A DNA stretch of 13,832 nucleotides, from NCBI GenBank assembly GCA_015492755.1, contig WGEM01000553.1, forward strand, positions 1-13,832, read 5' to 3'. The position numbers and the translations under genes are program-made. Origin of the DNA: Gemmatimonadota bacterium (GTDB lineage: Bacteria > Gemmatimonadota > Gemmatimonadetes > Longimicrobiales > Gaopeijiaceae). Of this stretch, positions 7,337-13,832 are shown piece after piece; the first letter of the stretch is position 1; every line of letters begins with the position of its first letter. The notes beneath the pieces were generated by a model. The model worked only from the letters and a program-made list of their open reading frames with translations. It made no database searches and was not told where the DNA came from.

Positions 7337-8491
7337 TTAGTGGTGGTCGCCGCCGAAGGACTCCTTCAGCAGCTCCGACTTCAGGTAAAAGGCCCCGCGA
7401 GCCACGACGGTGTCGCCGGCGGAAAGGCCGGAAAGAACGGTGAGGCGGCCGTCGGCCAGTCGCGGTCCCACAGACACCTCCCGCACCTCGAAGGTGAGCG
7501 GTTCACCGGGAACCGGGATGAACACCACGGTGCGGCCTTCCATCTGCTGGGCGGCCTCCTCGGGAATGGCCAGATCGCCACGCGGCTCGAGCCCGTGGAT
7601 GACCGCCCGCACGAACATTCCGGGACGGAGTTCCCGGTCCGGGTTCCGCACCTCCACCCTGGCCTTGACCGTACGGGTCACAGAGTCCATCACCTGGCCC
7701 AGGTACGTCAGGGTCCCAGAGAACGTCCGGTCGGGGAAGGCGGCGGTGAGGATGTCCACGTCCATCCCTTCCCGAACCCGCGCGAGATCGCGGTCGTAGA
7801 TGTCGAGGATCACCCAGAGGTTGGTGAGATCCGCCACGGTGAAGAGGTCATCCTCAGGTCCGACGATCTGTCCCGGCACCAGGTTGCGTTCCACCACCGT
7901 ACCGCTGATGGGGGCGATGACGGTGTACAGACCCCGCACCGCCGTACTGTCCTCCACATGATCCAGAGCGCCCAGCGTCCGGTGCCGGGCCAGCGCCGCT
8001 TCGTACGCCGCCTTCGCCGCCTCAAACGCGGTGCGCGCTTCCAGCATCTCCTGTCGGGAGCTGATGCCTTGCTCGTAGAGGGCGAGTTCTCGCTCGTAGG
8101 TCTCTCTGGCGAGATCCAGCTCCGCGCGCGCCTGCACGTGTGCCGCCTCGGCTTCGCCGAGTTCCGGGCTCTCCAGCACCGCCAGAGCTTCGCCGCGCGC
8201 CACCCGATCTCCCAGATCTTTCAAGATCTGGACCACCCGGCCCTCTGCACGAGGTCCCACATGGGCTACCCGGTTCAGATCGAACCCCAGCACTCCGGTG
8301 GCCTCCAGTGTCTCATTGCGAACCTCGAGCACGGCGACGCGCTCGAGCTCCACAGCGGCTGCCGCCACCGAATCGAGCGAGACCACCTCCTCGGCGTGCT
8401 CGTCCTCTTCCAACGGAGTTTCACCCACCTCCGGGCTACCGCACCCGCCGAGAGCAGGGAGGAGCACGCCCACGGCCAGAAGTGTCCTCAC
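7337..8491 (-). CDS. RND efflux periplasmic adaptor (CusB/CzcB family), lipoprotein
   Basis: Membrane-fusion protein bridging the second RND pump to an outer-membrane channel; 384 residues from the GTG at 8491. The signal is short and classic: MRTLLAVGVLLPALGG then Cys17, a lipobox LGGC, so the mature protein should be lipid-anchored in the periplasm. Lipoyl/barrel-sandwich halves lie at about 73-110 and 185-212 (APISGTVVERNLVPGQIV), separated by a helical hairpin (111-172). The beta-barrel is at about 225-300 and the membrane-proximal domain at 305-375. The C-terminus ends GGDHH. Start choice: GGAGG (8499-8503) sits 7 nt before this GTG. The open frame continues upstream, and an ATG at 8578 (413 residues, 8 bp after the channel stop) or a GTG at 8572 is possible. 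That extra stretch has less G/C at third codon positions and would make a long n-region. Confidence 0.92.
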   Translation of the reverse strand: MRTLLAVGVLLPALGGCGSPEVGETPLEEDEHAEEVVSLDSVAAAAVELERVAVLEVRNETLEATGVLGFDLNRVAHVGPRAEGRVVQILKDLGDRVARGEALAVLESPELGEAEAAHVQARAELDLARETYERELALYEQGISSRQEMLEARTAFEAAKAAYEAALARHRTLGALDHVEDSTAVRGLYTVIAPISGTVVERNLVPGQIVGPEDDLFTVADLTNLWVILDIYDRDLARVREGMDVDILTAAFPDRTFSGTLTYLGQVMDSVTRTVKARVEVRNPDRELRPGMFVRAVIHGLEPRGDLAIPEEAAQQMEGRTVVFIPVPGEPLTFEVREVSVGPRLADGRLTVLSGLSAGDTVVARGAFYLKSELLKESFGGDHH

Positions 8492-8586
8492 GGGCCGCCC
8501 TCCAGCCCTCCGAACAAGGAATCCGACGGGCGGAAGAGCCCGCATCAGTCGCAACATCATCTCTATGTACACGGTCATTCTCCCCG

Positions 8587-9874
8587 TCAGCGTTGGGAAA
8601 GGCCGGCGGAAACCGTCGCCTGGAGCCTGGTCCATTCCAGGCGACGCTCCATCCACGAGTTCCAGTAATCCAGCTCCGCATCCAGCAGCGCGTTCCGCGT
8701 CAGCAGCACGGTGGGGAGGTCCATCTTCCCCGCCCTGTACGCCTCCTCGAGCATGGGGTGACTCTCCTCCACCGGCTCGAGGACCGTTCGCCTGGCCATA
8801 CGTTCTTCCTGCGTGGCGCTGCGGTAGCGTTGCAGCGCATCCAGTACCTCGACGCGGATCCGCCACTCCAGTGCTTCACGGTTGCGCCGCGCCCGGTCCA
8901 CCTCCGCCCGCACGGCGTCCGCTTCGCCCTGGTTACGATTCCACAGGGGGATTGAGAGCCCCACCCCCACACCGATCTTCTCGCTGCCCGGGCCCTCCAG
9001 ACGGTCGAAGGGGATGCTCAGGCGCAGGTTCGGCAGCGCCTCGCGGTTCACGAGCCGCAGAAGGGATCGGTTCATCTCCACCTCCGCCGCGACACCGGCG
9101 AGATCGGGTCGCCGCTCCAGCGCCACCCGGGTGAGTGAGTCGGCGTCCAGCCCCTCCGGCTCCGGAGGGGACGCGCCCACACGCACCGCGAGGGCGGCAT
9201 CGTCGGGGAGCGCGAGTATTCGCCTGAGCTCGAGGAAGGCGGACTCGGCCTCCCGCCGCAGCTCCATGACGCGAGCCTGCGCCCTGCCCGACTCCACCCG
9301 TGCCAGGTTCTCCTCCAGGCGGCTCACCTCTCCCGCTTCCCTCATCCGTTGCGCCGCATCCATGAGTCTGAGGTTGAGCTCCATGACCTCGGTGGCCACA
9401 TCCAACTGCCGCTGCGCGGCCGCCGCACGGTAGAAGGCCTCGGCTGCCGCCTGGAGCGTGACACGCTCGGCGTCTCGGACCAGCGCGTCCGCGCGGGCGA
9501 CATCCTCTCGTGCCACCGCCCTCCGCAGTCCTCTCTGGCCGGCCCACTCCACCTCCTGGCTCACTTCGCCTTCGTAGGCCTGCAGCGTTCGTCCGGCACC
9601 CACCTGCTCGCTCTCCAGGGAGAACTCGGGATTGAAGGGGAGCACGCCCGCGGGCGACCTCGCGCAACCGGCGCTGAGCTTGCAGCTCGGGATTCCGCTC
9701 CAGCGCCATTCGCAGCGCGTCGTCGAGCGTGAGGACCAGCGAATCGGGCCGATCGCCACCCACCGCCTGTCCGGCCGCCTCTTCGGCCAGGGAGGCGAGG
9801 CCGATCCCGGCCGCGACCGTGAGACACACGAGCCGCCACCAAGCTGCGCGACTCAACAGAAAGCTTCGTTGCAT
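8587..9874 (-). pseudogene. Outer-membrane efflux channel (TolC/CzcC family), frameshifted
   Basis: Outer-membrane exit duct for RND pumps. The N-terminal part is read in one frame from an ATG at 9874 (GAGGG 6 nt upstream): a signal peptide (MQRSFLLSRAAWWRLVCLTVAAG..., likely cut near EEAAGQ) and the canonical start of the first OEP repeat, LTLDDALRMALERNPEL (48-64). The rest continues in a different frame from about 9645 (VLPFNPEFSLESEQ) to the stop at 8587. It includes both coiled-coil repeats and a typical C-terminus (LLDAELDYWNSWMERRLEWTRLQ). The switch falls within 9646-9680. The joining segment is shorter than in relatives as I recall them, so a deletion of about 17 nt (or one extra base) is likely. 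No slippery site is visible. Either the gene is broken or the assembly has an error; the fused product would be about 428 residues. It stops 8 bp before the possible ATG of the adaptor. Confidence 0.82.
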
Positions 9875-9914
9875 GACCATCCCTCGAGGCATGGAGAAAC
9901 ACCGGAACCCGGTC

Positions 9915-9930
9915 CACGGGCGTACCCGTG
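9915..9930. repeat. Small perfect inverted repeat upstream of the TolC-type gene
   Basis: CACGGG (9915-9920), loop CGTA, CCCGTG (9925-9930). It lies in the 119-bp gap between the His-rich gene and the channel gene, about 40 bp upstream of the channel start. It could be an mRNA hairpin or a protein site; nothing else supports either. Confidence 0.4.
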
Positions 9931-9951
9931 CTCCGGGGGGAGAGGTGAGGT

Positions 9952-9979
9952 TCCGCCGGGCGCGGATGCCCCCGGCGGA
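9952..9979 (-). repeat. GC-rich hairpin just downstream of the His-rich protein gene
   Basis: CCGCCGGG (9953-9960) and CCCGGCGG (9971-9978) form an 8-bp stem, 9 bp with T9952-A9979, around a 10-nt loop. It starts 14 bp after the stop codon of the His-rich gene on the minus strand. No U-run follows, so termination would be at best partial. Confidence 0.45.
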
Positions 9980-9993
9980 TCACGAGTGAGGGG

Positions 9994-10464
9994 TCAGCCT
10001 CGAGGAGGGGTGCGGAGCGGCGGGGTCACGTGCTCGGAAGGTTCGAGCGCCGTACGGACACGGTGGCGTGTGACTTCCCTCCGGAACTCCAGCCCGGACG
10101 CGGGGACCACGGCGGGTCCGTGGGCGTGCGAGCAGTGATCCGGGCCTCGCACGTGCGTGTGCCCCGGCATGTCTTCCCGGGAACCGTGCGACGCACCGTC
10201 CTCGTGGGAGGCACCGTCGTCGGACGGGTGTCCGTCGGGATGCGTGCAGAGGAGTTCCACCGGCTCCGTGGCGTGCGGCGTCCGGCCCGTGACCGGGTGG
10301 ACGGTGCACTCCGCGTGCTGTTGCAGCTCGGAGATGGACGCAAGCGCATCCTCGGCGGCCCCGGCGGTGAGTACCGCCAGGGCCCCCAGGGTCAGAAGCC
10401 TCCGGGAGGCGCCGCGCCGTGTGAGCCGGGGTGGGAACATGGTCCGAAAGCTACCCGAACTCAT
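9994..10464 (-). CDS. Small secreted His/Cys-rich protein in the copper-efflux operon
   Basis: A predicted 156-residue exported protein of no family I can name. The n-region is Arg-rich, the hydrophobic core is LLTLGALAVLTAGAA (23-37), and cleavage is likely after ALA at 40-42. The mature part of about 114 residues holds about 14 His and three Cys (53, 73, 111), clustered in CTVHP, CTHPDGH, SHEDGASHG and GHTHVRGPDHCSHAHG. This suggests periplasmic metal binding. The C-terminus is Pro/Arg-rich (VTPPLRTPPRG). Small His-rich preproteins of this style occur beside RND metal pumps (from memory). The ATG at 10464 begins 7 bp after the pump stop; there is no strong Shine-Dalgarno, so coupling is likely. 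An ATG at 10440 would give a tighter signal peptide and is a fair alternative. Function as a copper-binding or buffering protein is inference. Confidence 0.62.
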   Translation of the reverse strand: MSSGSFRTMFPPRLTRRGASRRLLTLGALAVLTAGAAEDALASISELQQHAECTVHPVTGRTPHATEPVELLCTHPDGHPSDDGASHEDGASHGSREDMPGHTHVRGPDHCSHAHGPAVVPASGLEFRREVTRHRVRTALEPSEHVTPPLRTPPRG

Positions 10465-10471
10465 TCGCAAC

Positions 10472-13400
10472 TCAACCCACCCGCCTCACCTCCCACTCCT
10501 TCCAGAGCGAGTAGGCGGCGGGGATGACCAGGAGGGTGAGTACGGTGGACGACAACATGCCGCCCACCATGGGCGCCGCGATACGCTTCATCACGTCCGC
10601 ACCCGGTCCGTGCGCCCACAGGATGGGGAGGAGGCCCGCGGTGATGGCCGTCACCGTCATCATCTTCGGGCGCACCCGCTCCACCGCTCCGTACTCCACC
10701 GCCGCGTCCACATCCGCCCGCCCGCGCATCATGCCACGCTCCTTCCGGTGGCGGTAAGCCTGATCGAGATAGATGAGCATGATCACCCCCGTTTCGGCGG
10801 CGACGCCGGCCAGCGCGATGAACCCGATGGCCGTGGCCACACTCAGGTGATATCCCAGGAACCACATCAGCCACACGCCACCCACCAGCGAGAACGGCAG
10901 TGCAGCCATGATGAGGGAGGTCTCCATCAGGCTACCGAACTGCAGGTACAGGAGGAGGAAGATGATCCCGATGGTGACGGGGACCACGTAGGTGAGGCGT
11001 GCCTTGGCACGCTCCATCGCCTCGAACTGCCCGGACCAGACGAGCCGGTAGCCCGGCGGCATGGGCACCCTCCGCTCCACCTCAGCGGCGGCCTCCCGCA
11101 CATACGAGCCGATGTCCCTGCCGCGAACATCGACGTAAACCAGGTTCACCAGCTCGGCATTCTCCGACTTGATCATGGGAGGGCCCTGCATCGCCCGGAC
11201 CCGAGCAACCTCCCCGAGTCGGATGTGCGCGCCGGTTCTGGTGGGCACGCGGACAGCCGAGATGCGATCGGGGCGGTTGCGGAGTTCCCGCGGATAGCGC
11301 ACCAGCACGCCGTATCGCTCCCGCCCCTCGATGACCTCGCCCGCCGGCATGCCGCCCACCGCCGCGCTGAACGCACGCTGGACGTCGCCTACCGTCAGGC
11401 CGTGCCGCGCCGCGGCGTGTCGGTCGACATCCACGTCGAGGTATCGGCCACCCATGACCCGCTCCGCAAACACCGAATTGGTCCCCGGAACCGACGCGAG
11501 CGCCTCTTCCAACGCGCGCCCCAGAGAATCCAGGACGGCGAGTTCCGGCCCGAACACCTTGATCCCCACCGGCGTCTTGATCCCCGTGGCCAGCATGTCG
11601 AGACGGTTCTTGATGGGCATGGACCACATGTTCGCCACGCCCGGGGTTCGGACCCGTGCATTGAACTCGGCCACGATGGAGTCATAGGTCACGCCCGGTC
11701 GCCACTCCTCCTCCGGCTTCAGGATCGCGATGGATTCGATCATGGCCATGGGCGCCATATCCGTGGCACTCTCCGCCCGACCGATCTTGCCGAGCACGGT
11801 GGCCACCTCCGGAACCGCAGCCATCGCGGCGTCCCGCTGCACGAGGATGGCCTTCGCCTGGGCCGTCCCGATGGCCGGCTGGAAGGACGGCATGTCCATG
11901 ATGGAGCCCTCGTTGAGCGGCGGCATGAACTCACTCCCCAGATGCCGCCACGGGTACACGGTCGCCAGGAGAACAGCGGCCGCGATGGCGAGCGTCCACC
12001 AACGGTGGCGGAGCACGAGATGGATCATCGGTCGATAGACTGCCATCATGACGCGATTGAGCGGATTCTCGGATTCGGAGCGGACGCCGCGCCGGATGAA
12101 GATCCCCATGAGGACCGGAACCAAGGTGATGGAGAGGAGCGCCGCCGCAGCCATGGAGAGCGTCTTGGTCCACGCCAGCGGCTTGAAGAGCCGCCCTTCC
12201 TGCGCCTCCAGGGCAAAAACGGGGAGGAAGGAGAGCGTGATGAGCAGAAGCGACGTGAAGAGCGCGGGCCCCACCTCGGAGGCCGAACGCACCACCAGCT
12301 CCCAGTGGCGGGTCGCATCCCCGGGTCTCCCCTCACGCTCCATGTGCTTGTGAAGATTCTCCACCATCACGATGGCCGCGTCGATCATCGCACCGATGGC
12401 GATGGCGATGCCCCCCAGGCTCATGATGTTGGCACCGAGACCCAGGTACCGCATGGCGAGGAACGCCATGAGAATGCCCACGGGGAGGGTGAGGATCGCC
12501 ACCAGCGCGCTCCGGGCGTGGAGGAGGAAGAGGAGCGTCACCAGTGCCACGATGAGCGACTCCTCCAGGAGCTTCTCCCGGAGTGTACGGATGGCCCCAC
12601 GGATGAGGTGGGAACGATCATAGCCCACCACGAAACGAACGCCCTCCGGAAGCGCGGACTCCAGCTCACGCATGCGATCCGTCACGCGCTCGATGACCTC
12701 CAGAGGATTCTCTCCATAACGCATCACCACGAACCCCGTCACCACCTCACCACGACCGTCCAGATCCGCGATACCACGGCGGATCTCGGGCCCGAACCGG
12801 ATCTCGGCCACATCACGAACGCGTACGGGTGTACCGTCGGGACCGACGGAAACGGGAACCTCGGCCACGTCGTCGAGGCCTTCGAACCGTCCCTGACTCC
12901 GCACCATGAACTCGCTGCCTCCGAGTTCCAGCACGCGCCCACCGACGTCCTGGTTGGAGCTCCGCAGGGCGCGCCACACCTGGTCCACGGAAACTCCGTG
13001 GGCCAGGAGCCGCTCGGGGTCCACCACCACCTGATACTGCCGCTGTACGCCGCCCAACGTGGCGATCTCCGCCACACCGGGGACCGCGGTGAGGCCCGGC
13101 TTCACCGTCCAGTCCTGGAGACTGCGTAGTTCGGCCAGGTCGAGGCGGCCGGTGGTGTCGGCCAGGATGTACTGCAGCACCCAACCCACGCCGGTGGCGT
13201 CCGGCCCCAGAGCGGTGCGGGCGCCCTCGGGGAGCTTGTCACGGATGCTGTTCAGGTACTCCAGCACACGGCTGCGCGCCCAGTACAGATCCGTCCCGTC
13301 GTCGAAGACCACGTACACGGCGGACAGTCCGAACTGGCTCACCCCCCGGACCCAGCGCGTGCCCGGAACTTTCAGCATTTCCGTGGAGAGCGGGTACGTC

Positions 13401-13594
13401 ACCTGGTCCTCCACCAGGTCCGGCGACTGCCCCGGCCACTCGGTCATGACGATCACCTGGATGTCCGAAAGGTCGGGGATGGCGTCGACAGGCGTTCGCA
13501 GCATCGCCCAGCTGCCGCCCAGGGACAGCGCCAACGTGGCCAGAAGGACGAGGAACCGATTCCGGACCGACCAGGCGATGATTCGCGTCTGCAT
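10472..13594 (-). CDS. cusA: Copper/silver RND efflux pump CusA
   Basis: Inner-membrane Cu(I)/Ag(I) exporter of the HME-RND family, 1040 residues. The periplasmic methionine triad of E. coli CusA (Met573, 623, 672) is present as Met568 (MDMPS), Met618 (MAMIES) and Met667 (RLDMLATGIK). Membrane methionines equivalent to the E. coli relay pairs are also present: Met391, 403, 410, 481, 496 and 1009. TM4 reads AIAIGAMIDAAIVMVEN (397-413), the DAA form typical of monovalent-metal pumps, with Asp405 and Glu412. Additional Met residues (566, 613, 616, 656, 659) line the same region. The open frame extends upstream to 13708, but the ATG at 13594 is chosen. It has GGGGAGG (13602-13608) 7 nt upstream, and the protein then starts MQTRIIAWSVRNR as in the family. 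It lies 4 bp after the adaptor stop, so the two are translated together. Confidence 0.97.
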   Translation of the reverse strand: MQTRIIAWSVRNRFLVLLATLALSLGGSWAMLRTPVDAIPDLSDIQVIVMTEWPGQSPDLVEDQVTYPLSTEMLKVPGTRWVRGVSQFGLSAVYVVFDDGTDLYWARSRVLEYLNSIRDKLPEGARTALGPDATGVGWVLQYILADTTGRLDLAELRSLQDWTVKPGLTAVPGVAEIATLGGVQRQYQVVVDPERLLAHGVSVDQVWRALRSSNQDVGGRVLELGGSEFMVRSQGRFEGLDDVAEVPVSVGPDGTPVRVRDVAEIRFGPEIRRGIADLDGRGEVVTGFVVMRYGENPLEVIERVTDRMRELESALPEGVRFVVGYDRSHLIRGAIRTLREKLLEESLIVALVTLLFLLHARSALVAILTLPVGILMAFLAMRYLGLGANIMSLGGIAIAIGAMIDAAIVMVENLHKHMEREGRPGDATRHWELVVRSASEVGPALFTSLLLITLSFLPVFALEAQEGRLFKPLAWTKTLSMAAAALLSITLVPVLMGIFIRRGVRSESENPLNRVMMAVYRPMIHLVLRHRWWTLAIAAAVLLATVYPWRHLGSEFMPPLNEGSIMDMPSFQPAIGTAQAKAILVQRDAAMAAVPEVATVLGKIGRAESATDMAPMAMIESIAILKPEEEWRPGVTYDSIVAEFNARVRTPGVANMWSMPIKNRLDMLATGIKTPVGIKVFGPELAVLDSLGRALEEALASVPGTNSVFAERVMGGRYLDVDVDRHAAARHGLTVGDVQRAFSAAVGGMPAGEVIEGRERYGVLVRYPRELRNRPDRISAVRVPTRTGAHIRLGEVARVRAMQGPPMIKSENAELVNLVYVDVRGRDIGSYVREAAAEVERRVPMPPGYRLVWSGQFEAMERAKARLTYVVPVTIGIIFLLLYLQFGSLMETSLIMAALPFSLVGGVWLMWFLGYHLSVATAIGFIALAGVAAETGVIMLIYLDQAYRHRKERGMMRGRADVDAAVEYGAVERVRPKMMTVTAITAGLLPILWAHGPGADVMKRIAAPMVGGMLSSTVLTLLVIPAAYSLWKEWEVRRVG

Positions 13595-13598
13595 GGTC

Positions 13599-13832
13599 CT
13601 ACCTCCCCTGCCCGGTGGCGTGAGAGGAGTCTGCCGCGGAGGTCCCGTCCATCTCCATGTCCATGCCGCGCATGTCCATGCCACCCATGTCCATGCCACC
13701 CATGTCACCCGCGCCCATCATGCTCATCATGCTCCGCATGACGGCGCCGATGTTGGCCTCTGCATCGATGAGATACTGGGCGGATGTGACCACCCTGTCC
13801 CCCACCTCCAACCCGTCCAGGATCCCGGCACA
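13599..13832 (-). CDS. cusB: CusB-type RND adaptor, C-terminal fragment with Met-rich tail
   Basis: The gene runs off the right edge; 77 residues are visible. LDGLEVGDRVVTSAQYLIDAEANIG matches the end of the membrane-proximal domain of CusB/CzcB adaptors, where 'l..GL..Ge.VV.sg.FLid.E' is standard. After it comes a tail with 13 Met in about 30 residues, including GGMDMGGMDMRGMDMEMD, then a Ser/Gly-rich end. Most adaptors stop soon after the FLID-SE motif. Clustered thioether residues suit Cu(I)/Ag(I) and agree with the adjoining CusA. The tail may collect or hand over copper in the periplasm (inference). The stop codon TAG (13599-13601) lies between the Shine-Dalgarno and the start codon of cusA. 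Confidence 0.9.
   Translation of the reverse strand, partial: CAGILDGLEVGDRVVTSAQYLIDAEANIGAVMRSMMSMMGAGDMGGMDMGGMDMRGMDMEMDGTSAADSSHATGQGR
13656..13706 (-). repeat. 15-bp tandem repeat encoding GGMDM/RGMDM pentapeptides
   Basis: Three full units, CATGTCCATGCCGCG, then CATGTCCATGCCACC twice, followed by a partial CATGTC. Units 2 and 3 are identical and unit 1 differs at two bases. In the adaptor frame (minus strand) they give repeated (G/R)GMDM pentapeptides. The near identity suggests recent expansion by slippage, so copy number may vary among strains. Confidence 0.85.

Noticed and set aside
9640..9680. Programmed ribosomal frameshift in the channel gene
   Set aside because: No slippery heptamer, stop-codon context or stimulatory pseudoknot was visible, and the joining segment looks shortened. 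Mutation or assembly error is simpler.
9646..9759. Start of the channel gene at 9759 in the downstream frame
   Set aside because: The residues before VLPFNPE in that frame are low-complexity shadow of the real N-terminus, which lies in the other frame and includes the signal peptide and NPEL motif.
10157..13129. A 990-codon open frame on the plus strand opposite cusA
   Set aside because: Its translation is rich in His, Arg, Asp and Gly with no family pattern, and it mirrors the codon bias of cusA. Long antisense frames are expected in such GC-rich coding DNA.
13595..13708. N-terminal extension of CusA from 13708 (Trp-rich MTWVAWTW...)
   Set aside because: It is the Met-repeat region of the upstream adaptor read in another frame. 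The Shine-Dalgarno and family alignment both place the start at 13594.
1..13832. tRNA, rRNA, CRISPR, insertion sequence or att site
   Set aside because: Reading both strands gave no cloverleaf, spaced direct repeats, transposase-like protein or terminal inverted repeats.

Overview
This is a high-GC bacterial window, almost fully coding, with frequent GTG starts and strong Shine-Dalgarno motifs. It looks like a metal-efflux island from a Gram-negative (diderm) bacterium. RND pumps, a lipoprotein adaptor and an outer-membrane channel require an outer membrane. The partial protein at the left edge resembles the short TonB-plug-like proteins common in Gemmatimonadota. That phylum is a guess from style, not a proven assignment.

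Layout. The left edge carries two plus-strand genes: the C-terminal end of a TonB-plug-like protein (1-299) and an inositol-monophosphatase-family enzyme (289-1104). They meet the rest of the window tail to tail, with 2 bp between the stop codons. Everything from 1107 to 13832 is on the minus strand. In transcription order (right to left) it is: the end of a CusB-type adaptor with a methionine-rich tail; a CusA-type Cu(I)/Ag(I) RND pump (10472-13594); a small secreted His-rich protein (9994-10464); a TolC/CzcC-type outer-membrane channel that appears frameshifted (8587-9874); a lipoprotein adaptor (7337-8491, possibly from 8578); a second RND pump with a different metal-site signature (4214-7324); a PII-like signalling protein (3812-4159); an ArsR/SmtB-family metal sensor (3280-3726); and a Zn/Cd/Pb-type P1B-ATPase (1107-3293).

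How it may work together. The P1B-ATPase would move cytosolic divalent metal to the periplasm, and the RND pumps would carry metal from the periplasm out of the cell. The first RND has all three periplasmic methionines and the membrane methionine pairs known from E. coli CusA, so it is a monovalent copper/silver pump. The second lacks the methionine triad and is probably for divalent metals. The ArsR gene seems to have its own AT-rich promoter, with inverted repeats across the -10 region and start codon. Its transcript may be leaderless, and it should control itself and the ATPase. The PII-like protein follows the second pump after a perfect 12-bp hairpin, suggesting a nucleotide-sensing layer on metal export.

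The items most worth a second look are the PII-like protein tied to the RND pump, the broken TolC reading frame, the leaderless operator-overlapped arsR start, the two metal sites in the sensor, and the His-rich and Met-rich periplasmic parts of the copper module. No RNA genes, insertion sequences, CRISPR arrays or att sites were seen, and no gap without a gene exceeds about 120 bp.
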